Assembly: GCA_944470555.2 (NCBI GenBank)
Contig: OX104130.1
Coordinates: 69,011,160 to 69,075,159, forward strand
Direction: 5' to 3'
Length of the DNA stretch: 64,000 bases
Origin: Heterobilharzia americana
Lineage: Eukaryota; Platyhelminthes; Trematoda; Strigeidida; Schistosomatidae
Positions 20,419 through 33,338 of the stretch are shown piece by piece (position 1 is the first letter of the stretch; the number at the start of each line of letters is the position of its first letter). Position numbers and translations under genes: made by a program. The notes beneath the pieces are model-generated. The model saw only the letters and a list, made by a program, of their open reading frames with translations, was not told the origin of the DNA and did not search any database.

Positions 20419-21239
20419 CTGTAACTTAGCAATAACTTGAGATTAAAACCAGCTACATTGATATGTGAAGAAAAGTTTTCAAGCCAATATAATAAACTAA
20501 CTTCTTTGACGTTGAACAGTACCTTATGTGTGAATAATTCGATACAACCTCCGAAGATGTCAAGATCCTATCTGATGCCTCTGTTTAAAGCTTAGTCAAA
20601 TGCCTTCCTGAAATCCTTTCTTTATTTTAAAAGATTACTTAATATATATGTCAAAATTTTGTTTACTGGACATGTGATGGCATCGGTTATTGATAGGTTT
20701 TTTGATGAAACTGATATTTTTAATCAGTTACCGACCGAACAAGTAAGCCAAAGATATGAGTATGTTAAAAAAATCAGTTATCTGGATTGTTTGTGAAACT
20801 GATTTTCAGCAGTCAATCTATTTTCAGTTTGCCGGTTATTTATGGGAATTCAGCATGTTACCAGTTCATAAAATACTGTCATCTGAAATTTGAGATCAAA
20901 GCACAAAATCAAAGACTAGTTAGCGCACCTTTTAAATAGAAACGTTGGGATACAATTAATTTTGCCCCTGGAACAGTGATACAATACTACTTTATAAATT
21001 AATAATTTATTTAGCATTGTTCATATGGTTATGATTAGAACATTATTTTACCTAATAATAAACGTTATGAGACAGACATGTTACCACACAGCTTACTTAA
21101 TTCAGTGAATAAAATTTTCAGTTTATGTTCTTACTGTTGTACAATTACATAATCACATTCTTTTAGATCAGTACACTTATCAATTATCTTTTGTAATTAT
21201 TTACAGCTCATATCGCAGTGGTGCAACACAATTTCGTTT
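20419..21239. other. AT-rich non-coding DNA
   Basis: No gene or repeat was recognised. Confidence 0.5.
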
Positions 21240-21420
21240 GCTGGTTGGTTGGACGAAGTTAGCAGGAAGCCCTGGATATAAGTTTTGTGCTTGTTGGCAC
21301 TCATCAGCAAGGGTTATCTGCAACCTCGACGGAACTTATGTCTCACCTGAAATTCGAACTAGTGTCACCGAGTGCTGTAGTTCGCGACTGACCTCCTGCA
21401 GGACTGGGTTACATGTATTG
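21240..21420 (-). mobile_element. Divergent hammerhead SINE
   Basis: On the minus strand a B-box-like AGTTCGAATTTC (near 21350-21361) precedes CCCTTG-CTGATGA (core 21301-21307), a perfect stem II (GTGC/GCAC around CAACAA), AAAA where GAAA is expected, a short stem III, an ATC cleavage triplet and CAGGG, which pairs with CCCTTG across stem I with one G-U pair. The stem sequences differ from the usual Sm-alpha copies while the architecture is the same. The patch is visibly richer in G+C than its surroundings, out to about 21540. Confidence 0.65.
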
Positions 21421-21544
21421 ATTAGTCACGATAGCAGCCAATTTCTAAGTCCAATGTTTAGATTCAGAGCTTCCTGCCGACTGCGTCTACTAATGTGCAC
21501 AGTGATGCTGAGCCTCTTAGCTTGGTGACTAGATTGGAAATATG

Positions 21545-24196
21545 ATGGACAGGATTCGGTCCGCATTCAAGACTAGACAACGTGAAATCGGTCACTCTTC
21601 CTTGGCCATACAGTTCACAATTTTGTTTCAACGTGGAGTAACATACTACCCTTCAAACGTCCCATATTTTCATTTGATATTTAAGTTTTCTTGCCAAAAC
21701 ACGTCCTTTACTAGTTTGTAATATTTTTTTCCAGTTCCACTTTTGTTACAATCAAGTTAGGAAATTTTCCAACTGAAGTGTTCCCATAAGACATAAAAGG
21801 GCATCGAATCGTGTTATTTCAATATCTCCACTCCCCTTAAATTCATAATACATTTGATTTTTAAAGGTAAAACCACTCAACGAAAAAGTGCCTGCTTTTT
21901 GTCTTTCGAAACGAAGCAGTACTTATATTCCTTATACAAGATTTTCGGTTAGAGAAGGAAGTGGGTTAACTTTGCTTCACTTGAATCTCTTAGAAATGAC
22001 ATTAGTAGTTCTCAGTATAAGAAGCGTTTTATTAAATCATAAAAAAGCCAAAGCTGAAGTAGTTTTCAACCTAGTGATGTTAAAATAGTCAGTGTTTTGA
22101 TGCTTGAACTACGAAAAAGATTTTGGAGATTGTTTTCCGAAAGTCCACAACGAATAATTGCTCACAAATAAAAAGAATCAGAGAAGAAATAACAGTTGTG
22201 TACAAAAGAAACTGAAGACAGCATGGCAGCTTGTCTGAAAGCTTAATTTTAATGTTCAGAATGAAATTCCAAGTGTTTGAAATGCATGTAAATTAGGGGT
22301 GGCTAAAGTTCACGCTATCTACGTAATCCAGAAATTAAGCGATGAAACAAAATGGACCTCAAGCAGAAACCATTTTACTTTATTTTCGATATTAAACAGG
22401 AATCATGTAAAAGTAAGTTACTGACTTAACAAATGTTACAGAAATAAATTCAACAGGATAATATAAACACTGTAAGGACCTGGCATGAATGTTAGTTTTT
22501 ATTATCAAAAAACGTGTAAACTTCCCATGGCGTTTATAAGACATTTTAGTTGTTAAATGGGCGTAACTGAACAATGATCGGTTTATATCAACAGGATCTT
22601 CAAATTCAAGTGGTCCCAATGTTATCAATATTTTAATAAATATCTTGATGCACGACTTAGCGTACCCAAAATAATTTTCATTTTTTGGGGACTACTAAAG
22701 AAATGAAAATTTGGTTGCTTCGAAAGTTTGTAGAATATCTTTAGATGGATGTTTTTCGTTTAAAAAATATTTTTTCCTGTAAATAGTGGTCCCATTAAGA
22801 ACAAAAAATGTTATTACAAAAATCTGAAAAGGAATTACTGTACTTTGAAGCTAAATTTAATGTCTATCACAATTAATTCAAGGTCGGAATAAGTATTACT
22901 TTCAAATACGACATAATTCTGTTTTACTGTATGAATGTGGAGATATTCAAAACAACTGACAAAATACAAAGAAGTAGTAGCATATTTTGTTAAAAACATC
23001 CACCCTCTGGTTAGTTAAACCAGTGGATTTTTGGAATGTTGACAAAATCATTTTTAAAAGTGCTCTAATACGACTGAAAGTTGAAACACTTCAAATTTTA
23101 TACCATGCACTTAATTATTCCTCAAAGGGATTCATCTTGTGGAAATATTTGTCCATAGGTGGATTACTTAGAACAACTAAGGGACTTATCAGCAAGTCAT
23201 TCATGACTAGACTGAATTATTAATGAAGTATCCATTCAAGTACATGTGCAATAAATTCACGCTGCATTTATTTATGGTATATTGTTTAAGTTAACTTGTT
23301 TACGGATGAGAAACTTATAAGAAAGTGTCAAATACTAAGTTAAACAAAAAGCTCGTTGAGTTTAGTGCATCAAATATTAGTGAAAATATAAATATCAAGA
23401 TGACTAACCTCAAACATTGCTTAGAAAATATAGCTATTTGAAAACGAAAGCAGGAAAACGTTCGTCAGCTTAATATGCCTTCATCGAAACCAGTAACTGT
23501 TCTGTCTGAAAGACTCCGACCAGAAAAAGTATTGTCTTTTTCATCAAACAAACGTTTTGACGAATATCATTTAAAACGCCTGGTAAAATAAATTTTATGT
23601 CACTAAGCATGAAGGACCTGTTTCTGACAAAGCATTTCGTAACAGTGTAATGTTTCTTCAGTCTGATTATAATTTTTGCTGCAACTACAAGAATAACAGC
23701 ACATCTAGTCAGGTCTCAAAAATCTATTTTTTAGATTACCGAAGAAACATTTTCGGATAGCCTATTTCAAGAATTCGTTGTTTGAACAACAGACTTGAAT
23801 AAATTAATTTTATTCAGCTTAGCTTTTTTCCGGATTTAATTTTACAAACTGCTAGGTTTTTACAACATTATCCGAAGTCATTTTACGTGTAGCTGCTGGA
23901 CAAATTGTGACCAAGAAGGATGTGTTGCACCAGTGTCAGTGTGTTATATTGCATCTGCTTCATCTCTCCTTTCGGTAGTTATTTAGATTTATCATCCAAT
24001 CAATTGCTGTGCTATCCATTCAGTTGAAATCAAGTATGAAATGATGATAATTGTTCCATTTTTATATTTGATGGCTCTTCGCTTCATCGCCGTACCAACC
24101 AACTTATAACAAGAAAATATTTATTGACCTTTTATACTTTCCGAGAAATAATAATAATAATGTAAAGCATGTTTCACAAAACTATTTGATCATTTA
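21545..24196. other. AT-rich non-coding DNA
   Basis: No element or gene was recognised. A minus-strand open stretch around 22510-22628 (FEDPVDINRSLFSYAH) looks faintly protein-like but has no support. Confidence 0.45.
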
Positions 24197-24204
24197 CTTC
24201 GCAT

Positions 24205-24531
24205 TATTTATCATTATTTATTTTTCCCTTAGGTTCCTAGTGGAACATAGAGCTTCAGTAGAACGCCTCCATTGCACTCTCTTCTCTCCAGTCTTTTCAA
24301 CCTGGAGCCATGATTAACCACAAGCTCTCATTTCTTCCTCACACCATCTCCTCCATGTCACCCTTGCCTCGGATGTGCAACTCGTCGTTTCCCATTCGGA
24401 TTCCACTCGATAGCCTGGCCTGACGCGTGATGTCCCCAGTCGGCCTTCTCACTGTATGCCCAATCCACCTCCACTTCCTTCTGTATATTTGTTGGGTGAT
24501 AGGTTGTTGGTTGGTTCGTTCCCAGAGTTTG
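24205..24531 (-). mobile_element. RTE copy D, 5'-truncated 3' end
   Basis: The final part of RTE ORF2 and 3' UTR on the minus strand, including [20 protein letters not shown] and [18 protein letters not shown], with a degraded (TTA)n-like tail on the left. A possible 8-bp target duplication with one mismatch flanks it (CTTCGCAT at 24197-24204, CTTTGCAT at 24532-24539). The short duplication is suggestive only. Confidence 0.8.
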
Positions 24532-24539
24532 CTTTGCAT

Positions 24540-25165
24540 GTTTCAGTTAAAATAAAGTATGTTAAAGATCATTTTTGTTGTCAAAAAGTACAGCAATGGA
24601 AATTATCAGCCTCCTTAAACAGTCGTTATTTGACTGAAAAAAGAATGCTGTAAGTTAGTTGAAATTCAAATTACCACTATTTCTCACCTATAAATTCCAT
24701 AATCTAATATATGATTTTTCAGACTATATAATAATAATGACTTTGTTCCAAATAACATTTAGTGTATTTAGAATTTTCCGCATGTTATACTGCAACAAAA
24801 ATATGTATACTTCTTTACAACATTTCGAATAATGCAAATGTAACAACTAAAACTGCGTGGATGTTACCAGTAATCAGGAAAATGTTTACATTGCTGGTTT
24901 TAAATATTGAAGAAACTGATAATTTTTGTTACAAAGTAGATAAGTCAGTTGTGTTCTAAAGCATGTTTCCTCATATAAGATACAAGTTAGCTAAGGCACA
25001 GTTGAATTCTCATATTCAATTGTGCAAACACACCGCATTATGTTATTTCTTCTTGTCCTCTCTGAGGAGGTATGAAGAGACAGCTGTAAATCAAGTGGAT
25101 GCTCAATGTCATCTAAAGTTTTTGAGGTTAATTGCCTACTCGAATTAAGCAAAATAAACTAATCT
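24540..25165. other. AT-rich non-coding DNA
   Basis: Short open stretches exist but none resembles a known family. Confidence 0.45.
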
Positions 25166-25167
25166 AT

Positions 25168-25443
25168 CAACCTCCATATAGTGACTGCGAGATCAAGTAC
25201 ATCGGTCAGGCTAGCCGGTCAGGGTCCGTTAGAACAGCCAAACATAGGAATTTAGCTGGATATTGAATAACATACCCGAAAAAGATCAGAAATCTAAAAA
25301 AACATTCGGCTAGTCCAATGTATGCATTAACGCACAACCGTATGATGAGGTAGGTGGGATAAAACTGCTGTACGTAAGTAGGATACAATTAGGTGAAGAG
25401 AGAGATTGACGACTGAATCATTGTTCATCGAATTAACACCCAA
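25168..25443 (+). pseudogene. Diverged GIY-YIG endonuclease remnant (Penelope-like)
   Basis: One plus-strand frame, kept throughout despite in-frame stops, reads YSDCEIKYIGQASRSGSVRT, then AKHRN, HSASPMYALTHNRMM, VGYN, VKREIDD and HRINTQHM. The spacing of YIG, R, R, H, a second H and a terminal K/R-E-x-x-I block fits GIY-YIG nucleases of Penelope-type elements. It differs strongly from the 3.6, 20 and 50 kb PLEs, so it is a separate family. No reverse transcriptase was found upstream. Confidence 0.5.
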
Positions 25444-25714
25444 CACATGTAATAGAAATGACGTACCACTTATACCATAGATGTGGAAAATTTTACTACC
25501 AATAGAAACAAATAATATGAGATAATAGGACTATAGAAAGTATATGTCGAAATTGGTGTGATTACAATGATATGATTATGAGCAACGATAATTTACGCTC
25601 ATAATATCGTCAAGTAAATAATACTGTATCACTGTGCATTGTAAATCAAACAAAAAAAATCTAATATGGAATTTGAGACGATCAACAATGATCAGAATTA
25701 AAACTCAACCCAAG

Positions 25715-26420
25715 TTACTTAATATTCAGTTTATTTGCTACAGCTATACCATCATTACAACAAGCGTCATAGGACTCAAGCAGTTCACACAAGTCTTGTT
25801 TACGCTTGATGCTAAAACTAACAATCTGACATTTAGAAGAGTGTAACTTGAGACTTGAGAGAGACCATTGGTCCATTACAGAAAAGAATCTGTTGAATTC
25901 CGAGCAATCTAAAATATAGTTAACTTGAGTAGAAACCGTCATGTCATTAACATACCTAATAAAGTTAGTTTTAAAAAAATAAGGTAAATCATGCAAAAAT
26001 GACGGAAACAGAAGCAAAAAAAAGCACTTTTCTTTAAGGTGCATCGACTTCAGTAAGCAATGAAATGGATCTCTTCCGCTTATAAACAGTATATTGTTAA
26101 TTTCAGAAGAAAGAGAATACAGCCACCTTGTTACCGTTGGTTGAATGTAAGCAGCAGCAAGCTTATCTAGCAACAGTGGTCTTAGAACAGAGTCAAAGGC
26201 TGATGGGTAATCAGAGAAGGTACTGTGAACATACTAAACACCTTTGCCTTAACTAGGAACGATATCATGAGGAAAAACTGTGGGAGCAGCTAAAATACTT
26301 CTCCCGGGTTTGTAAGCAAATTGTTTTCGATCCATGAAAGCCTTCAGTCAAGTTTTAAGCACTAGTAGAATTAATCTCTCCATAATCTACAAAAAACAGG
26401 AAGTTATGTTGATGAGTCGA
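25715..26420 (-). pseudogene. CR1/jockey-like reverse transcriptase fragment
   Basis: On the minus strand: MERLILLVLK, then MDRKQFAYKPGRSIL, then SDYPSAFDSVLRPLLLDKLA (motif A with its aspartate) and NFIRYVNDMTVSTQ (catalytic box, Y-V-N-D in place of Y-A-D-D), then FSVMDQWSLSSLKLHSSKCQ and IVSFSIKRK. Order and spacing fit CR1-type non-LTR reverse transcriptases. The box has lost its first aspartate, the motif B region is frameshifted, and there is a stop upstream near 26230. It is a fragment, without endonuclease or 3' end. Confidence 0.7.
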
Positions 26421-26617
26421 AGCTTAATATCTGATCCACAAGACACCTTAGACACAAGTACAACTTTAATCTACTTCCAAGCAACAGATATTACGTTCTT
26501 AGAAAACGATACATATAAGAGAATGACACAAAATATATGAACATTTTCTGAATATAATACTCGAAAAACCATCAGGAATGAGACTTTAGAAAGAATTTGA
26601 GGCATTCAAATATGTCA

Positions 26618-27852
26618 TTCTTTTGATGAAAGCAAAAGTAAGCACAGGAACATGGAATGTCCGCACGATGTTTGAACCTAGCAAGGCTGCCCGGATTGCG
26701 AAAGAAATGAAAAGGTATGATATAGAAGTGCTCGGAATCTTCGAGAGCACATGGAATAGAAGTGGACTGTCCAAACTGTGAATTAGAGGGTCAATAACAT
26801 ACTCTGATATTGTCACCCAGACGACAACCACGATCACACCCGTGGAGTGGTTATCATGATGTCCCCAAGGGCATCGAAGGCTCTCATAGAATGGGGACTA
26901 GTCTCCTCCGGGATCTGCAAATAAGGAAGATCGAAGGGAAAAAGAGGAATTCTGCAGACAACTGCAATCAGTAATGGACAAGACCCCTGTCCACTTGGCG
27001 ACATCAAAATTCTTATAGGTGAGGTTACATGAATGTTAAACTTAGAGCAGATAATACAGGAAGAGAACTAACTACGGGTCGAGAAGCGCTAGGTGAAATG
27101 AATGAAAACGGAGACCTGTTTGCAGACTTCCGTGCATTTAACGATTTGGTGATTGAAGTCAGGCAGTGTGTACAAACACAAGAATATTCATAAAGTAACA
27201 TGGATTTGATTTCATCAGATGGACACACTAAAAATCAGATCGACTTCATCTCAATCTCAAGAAAGTGGAGACGCAGCCTACTGGACACAAGATCAGATCA
27301 AGAGGTGAAGTAGATGTGGGTTCACACCAATCACTGTCTAGTGCAAGGGACCTCCCTGCGAAATCAATTTGAAAGACTTCACAGAAGTTGGTGATAGACC
27401 ACAGTTGAAGTTCAACACCCAGAAAAAAACTGAAGCATGAAACTGCAAGCGACATTTTCACATCAGTCATCAGAACAAAATGGGAGATATTGAGCAACAT
27501 CGTTGAAGGATCGGGCATGGAAGAACAATAGAACTCTTTGAGAGCTATGTGAAAAGAAACCTTTATATCCGTATTAAGAAGGAAGAGGAAGTAAGACAAG
27601 GAATGGAGTCGATTTCGACGGACACGTGGAAGCTGATAGAGCAGGAAGAGGAAGATGGTGATGCAGAAGATGAACCAGCGCAAGGATGAGCAACGTAAAA
27701 AAGAACTGAGTGCAACGTATAAAATACTACACTGGACAAAGAAGCGAAGAGTGCGCATAAAGACAAAAGACACTTCTACGACATATTGGCAAGTGAAGTA
27801 TAACAGGCTACTGGTAGGGGAGACCTGAGAACATTAAATCAAATAACTACTC
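26618..27852 (+). mobile_element. RTE copy B, internal endonuclease fragment
   Basis: It aligns with copy A from the endonuclease start (AGGAACATGGAATGTCCGCAC) to the linker before the reverse transcriptase. Both ends lie inside the element; there is no 5' UTR and no (TAA)n tail. It is the most diverged RTE copy, with many small deletions, so it is probably the oldest. It lacks the GATGGATGGGG form of the insertion shared by copies A and E, reading TTATAGGTGAGG there. Confidence 0.8.
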
Positions 27853-28723
27853 TGAAGCATATCTATTTGTCAAACTGACAGTAAAATGAAAAACAGCCTG
27901 GTTTGGTCAGTTATTCGCATTGTTAACCGAATCACTCAATGATAGATAAACATATGGTGCATCCTAGTCTCCATTTCTAGCTTCTATTCACCCTTAGAAC
28001 ATTGCAGTTGGTTCAGTTAGGGAAGAATAAGGAATGCATATTGACTGTAGAATAAGCTTGTTGACAGATTACTGATACACAACGATTTGATGAAACCATG
28101 TTGACGATAATTTTGTATTTTATTTTTGAGGCCAAATTTACAGCCAACTTGTTCCTGATATTAAATGCTGTTTTCTTATTATAAGCAGTCTATAATAAAT
28201 CCCAGAATACTTTTATTTTCTGGTTACCGTTTTATGGTGCCTGAAGCATATCGGTTTTATTACTTGATTTAATAATTTCTATCATAGAAAGACACCTGCG
28301 ACAGAATTAACAAAAACTTATATCTTATGTTCTCACTGTCGAAGGATCCGTAACTTCAAGTTGACTGACACTTAGGGAAACTAGTTTTAATTGAACTATC
28401 AGCTGATTTTTATTTATGGCAGTAACGATATTTAAACAGAAGAACTGTCCCCTCGACTATCGAATTCAGTTGTAATCATTACTAAGAGGTTCCTCATGAT
28501 GCACTTCTAACTGCAAGTAGTAAAGTTGTTTTTTTATCATTCATCGGATTGTAGCATATTAACTGTTTCATACGAATTGACTAAAGTTGGGAAAATTGGG
28601 CCAATATATATCATCTTTTTACTGAATAATAACGTGGTGGATAAGATTAATAAGCTTTTGTTAAGGATTATCATAATCGATTTTAGGGCCAGCTTTTGTT
28701 TTCTGATTTTAAAAGATCACACT
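27853..28723. other. AT-rich non-coding DNA
   Basis: No element or gene was recognised. Confidence 0.5.
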
Positions 28724-29065
28724 TCATTTGGCGATATTTTCAACTGTTTGCAGATATTTCAAATTTTTTAGTCTTCTTGCAATTTTAGAAATATTTTTCA
28801 TCCTAAAAATTCCGCTTCTTTTGGGATTCATTTTTAGGAGATATGCTAAACTCAGTGAATACTTCATGAAATAGAAATTTTTTTCATGCTCAGCATCACG
28901 CGGAATTCGTTCCAATTCTCTAGAGAGGTTTAAATTAAAAGTCTTCCAAAGCTCTTGAAAATCAGGTGAATTCAAATTAGGTATATTTTGAACAAATATA
29001 TACTGTTCAGAGACATCACACCTCATCATAAAGAGGATTATGAAAAATATTAGGTATCCTGTGTC
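28724..29065 (-). CDS. Candidate exon of a small secreted protein
   Basis: On the minus strand an acceptor-like site (TTGCTACTCTCTTATAAAAG then ACAG) precedes an open frame that reads GYLIFFIILFMMRCDVS, a hydrophobic run like the second half of a signal peptide, then a hydrophilic segment (NSPDFQELWKTFNLNLSREL) and a basic C-terminus with dibasic pairs (NPKRSG, IARRLKN) before a TGA stop. A start codon would lie in an upstream exon, or translation could start at MMRCD. Dibasic sites suggest a processed peptide precursor, but no amidation glycine precedes them. No family was recognised; it could be a chance frame. Confidence 0.33.
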   Translation of the reverse strand, partial: DTGYLIFFIILFMMRCDVSEQYIFVQNIPNLNSPDFQELWKTFNLNLSRELERIPRDAEHEKNFYFMKYSLSLAYLLKMNPKRSGIFRMKNISKIARRLKNLKYLQTVENIAK

Positions 29066-29286
29066 CTGTCTTTTATAAGAGAGTAGCAAATATTAGAGCA
29101 CGGATAAAAATAAACTGCCAAAATTTTGTCAACGGGAAGTTTTGTTTCATAATTCATTACATTGCACCTTTATTCACGAATACTATGAATACCATTTTTT
29201 AGGCTTGTGTGAAGTCTTTTGTAAACTCACACATTAACACAGAATGTGGCAGAAAGTGCTTGAAATTAAAAACTGCTAACAAAAAT

Positions 29287-29321
29287 GACCAATTTGTAAA
29301 TGATTTACAAATTGTTTGGTC
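29287..29321. repeat. Imperfect palindrome / hairpin
   Basis: GACCAATTTGTAAAT and ATTTACAAATTG-TTTGGTC pair nearly throughout, with a one-base loop and a small bulge. It could be a relic of an insertion or a cruciform; no function is indicated. Confidence 0.6.
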
Positions 29322-32300
29322 TTCGAAAAAACGTTCCAGATAGCTGAGTATTTTCTCAACCGCCCAACTGCCGTGTTAATAGAAGTTAACATCTGGAAAC
29401 CACTCAGCCGAGATCACAAGGTGTGACCTCTACCACATTTGTCATGAACTAGCTGAAGATACTAACACTGAACAACTTCAGTAGTGTTTATATTATTCTG
29501 GTCTGACTCATGCAATGCTACAGATCAATAAGAGTGGTTTCTGACTACTCGAACTGTCCAGTAGTAGTATATTTCCCTAAGATTATGGTAAATTCTCTGA
29601 AAGATGCGTATAGCTAGACGATTTAGCCTTCGGATCAAACAAGAAAAATAAACATTTCGACACTTTAAAAAGTTCTAGCTCTTCATCCAAGAATCACTTT
29701 CCTTTCGACAGACGCGTGCCTTCTTGTCATTCTTGTCTCTATAAATACCTGCAAGCTATTTACCATATTTGCTAATATAAGAGGTCTATATAACATCTTC
29801 TTCTCTGAAATATAATTCATTATTTTAATCTGATGTTATACTTGATAATTATCCATCATTTTTTGAACCAAAGTGACTGACTACTTTCATGTGGGTTTGT
29901 GTGCGGATGTTTCGTTATAGCTGGCAATTTATGTTTGATGACAATAATGGATAGTTACTAGTGGTGGAATTATTGACATGTGTTTGATTCTACTTCAAAC
30001 TCGTCGAATAAATGTATCTATCTCCTATTTGGTAATGGTATGTCTACCTTGGCTTGAGCGGGAAGCAATCGCTCTAAAGAATAGGGCATTATCCATTTGG
30101 CTCCTGATTGGCGATAGTCATCGCTTGTGTAACAGATGGTTAAATAATTGCTAACGAATGTTATATACAATTTTAGTATGAAAAAATTACTAGCAAAAAA
30201 CGAATTCACAATTTTTTTGTCTGTTTCACATTCGTCTGATCTCTTTGTTAATGAGCATTATTAAAGTTCGGTAGAACAATCTTACAAATTATCATTAGCA
30301 GAGAAGAGATCTTTACAGAAATAGACAGGATTTTGTACATATTTTTTCATCCATCCGAAAGAAATAGAGCCTTTCGATCATGTTATTTACTTACAGCTGC
30401 GGCTAAAATACAGTGAAGAATATTATCCTTGCCACTCAGTGTAATAGTAAATAATGATCGTTTACACTCAGGCGTTCACAGATAAAAACCTCTCTTCACT
30501 TCCATATTAGACACAAAATACTTCCTGTCATAATATTCACTTATCTCAGTATTTCTTTGTTAGGTATGTACCGTTTGATACTTACATGTGTGGTTGATAA
30601 GGAAATTTCGGGTGTTTGCCAGTATCTGAAATGCTTATCCTAAAGGATTCTTGATTTCAGTCAAATAACTACTAGAATTGAACTGTGATGTCATCATGTG
30701 ACCTTCAGAAAAACTCATAATATGACCAATAGATATTTTCAACCCTTATGTAACGCATCATACATGTCATTTTATTATTGCACTCAAGTGATTTTTCACT
30801 CTACTTGTAGATAACTGATCGGTAAATTGTGATTATTTGATCTTTAGTACACAAATGTACTCGCTTTCATCCTTTAGATAAAAGTATATAAATGAGTGGT
30901 TATCTCACAATTTTATCTCTTTACAACATGATTGTTTTGTTTGTATTTGTTTCATTAAACAAGTAACATTAAACTGTTTACTATTCCACATCATGAAACT
31001 TGCTCATTTGATTTGTTATTCACTTATCCATATCACTGACTGTCTCAGTGTTGAAATACATCCACTTTACGTCTCACAGTGGCCATTTTATTTCCCTTAT
31101 CCTTATGGATTTATAACTTTAAAACCTGAAGAAAAAGTTAGTGAAAGCAATTGCTTGATCAAATTATGATTGTTCGGAACAGTCCTTTGGGATCTATAAA
31201 TTATTGAACAATGACAAATGCATTTGAAAACCATATGGTTTGGGAAAATGTTTAATCGAGTTTATCCACCACTATTAAAAAATATCACAAGAAAAATTGC
31301 TTAGAAATTGGTATGTTCAGACGATCTTTCATTCACTTACTTTTATGTTCAACAGACATATAATCCTCATTTGTGTAACAGTCTATACAGATTAGGTGTT
31401 AGACATAATCCCTTGAGACTTTTAAAAAAATGCTTATATGTATATTGATTCTTATATTTTCATATTTTTCACAAATCTTTCAACTATTTGACTGAATTAG
31501 ATAATTAGAGAATAAACGTATGAAACAAAGTGTTTTTAAAGGGTTGAATGACGAGAACTCCAGTTATTTTGGCAAAAGAATACACAGCTGATGATGTTTG
31601 AAGACAATTTTCTAAATCCAGTGACCTTGAAATCAATTCAGTGTTCATCCGCTGGTCAATATTTTGTTTAAATTGTCGGCTATATTTCACAAGTGATAAT
31701 CATGAATGATATACTTAATTTCGACAAAATTTATATCTACCCAACAATGAACCCTTAAGATTTTGTCCGACATAATAGTTTTACGCATAATCAGTGGATC
31801 ATTTTACAACAAAAAGAAACTACAATAAGAAGCTTTGCACTCAACGTAGTTTCCTACATTATTAGATTGACAACTAACATTAATAATAATTCTTACTAAT
31901 AAATCTGAAATGTCAAGCGGGTGTGTTTGTATGCCTCTAAAACAGCAACTTAGGGTATTGCTTCATATGCATTCAAAATAGGTAAGAAAGTGTTCAGCTA
32001 ACAAATTCCATTCACGGTCATTTTTATTCTTGCTTATGGAAGGCATATTTATTCTTTACTTAGTATAATAATTGTCAATCATGTCTACAAATAGCTTCTG
32101 TTATCTGATCGTTTTCATGTTGACCTTCTCACTTCCGTTAAAAGCTAAAGTTTCCGAGAAAACCTTGTAAACGTTTAGTGTATAGCATGAAGGGAAAGGT
32201 TTTTAAAGTATTGCTATATAACTGCTTATTTTTATCTAAGATTATTATTAAACGATTTTGATGAAGTAATATATCATTTAGCTTTTCAAGCATGTTCTTC

Positions 32301-33062
32301 AATACACAAAAGGTATGATGTGAAACTTCAATTCATTTCAAAATACGAATGCAAGTTTGAAGCCTTCCTTGTTTTAGTTTTTCAAAATTGTTAGGAGTTA
32401 ATCTGTGCGTGGAACTTAGGAACTGTGTTTCTTTGATAACAATTTGGTGATCTCTGGGCTGTGACATTCGTTTGTAATCGCTTGTTTCCTCACCAGTCTT
32501 TTTTTACTGAATATTTCACATCATGAAGGAGTATTATTTATTGGACGTCGTTTCGAACAGAATAAGTTGTTCATGTGAATATGTACAGTAAGTTCCGTTC
32601 GAAACGTCATTCAGTAAAGAGTGTTGTTTTACGCCAGGAAATATAAAATAATTAGCATTTAAAGCCTTTACGATGTGTCCAGAGTTCACTCTCTGGTAAG
32701 AAAAAGATAGTGGTAAATAATACTTGTGACTGTCTTTATGCTATAAATTATGTAACAAATAACAGATGAAATAAATTGTAGCATTGAAACATTATCATTA
32801 TTATTGGCTACGCCCTTCCTGCCGTTTGTTACCAATTATTTTCTTGTCATCTGGAAAGCCTAATGCTGGTTTGATTTGATTCAGAAGGGTCACTTTTGAA
32901 ATATCTATTCTCTTTTGTGGTTAACGTTTGTTTCAACTTAAGATACTAATGATTAATGCTATAGAGGTTTTATAAAGACAGCATTTGACGCATTCAATAA
33001 ATAACTGTAGATGAAGTCTGTTTTTGTCTTCATATTTGCTAATATAGGTCAGTATCCGGTAG

Positions 33063-33338
33063 TTATCCACTTCTGTATCGATAGTTTGCAACAACCTTAT
33101 GGTCATTTCCAAGAGTGCATGGTTTATTCATAGAAAAAGCTGCCAGAGACAGTAAGGGTATTACTGTAGACAAGAGTGGTTGGTTGAACATAAGCTCACT
33201 GTGTATACCTAACATCTTCTTACCTTTCACTTTAAGGCATTCATTGAAGCTTAGTGTTGAAAGATGAACTAATTTTGGAACCATTCCATATATAAATACA
33301 ACAGGAATACGCAAAGGACGAAGAGAGAATAAACGCAA
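33063..33338 (-). CDS. Unrecognised open stretch with donor-like site
   Basis: A 91-codon minus-strand frame reads VVFIYGMVPKLVHLSTLSF, then CLKVKGKK and CTLGNDHKVVANYRYRSG before a stop. A consensus-like donor (AAAG then GTAAGA) lies inside it, the intron starting at 33223 (minus). The wording looks more protein-like than the neighbouring frames, but there is no upstream ATG of quality, no acceptor with an AG close by and no family resemblance. Confidence 0.2.
   Translation of the reverse strand: MRLFSLRPLRIPVVFIYGMVPKLVHLSTLSFNECLKVKGKKMLGIHSELMFNQPLLSTVIPLLSLAAFSMNKPCTLGNDHKVVANYRYRSG

Noticed and set aside
22392..22628. Candidate exon on the minus strand
   Set aside because: Only about 35 codons look protein-like, with no usable ATG, acceptor or consensus donor.
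32535..32605. Inverted CGTTTCGAAC / GTTCGAAACG as an element border
   Set aside because: Only 10 bp perfect with a 40-base gap and no other boundary signal.
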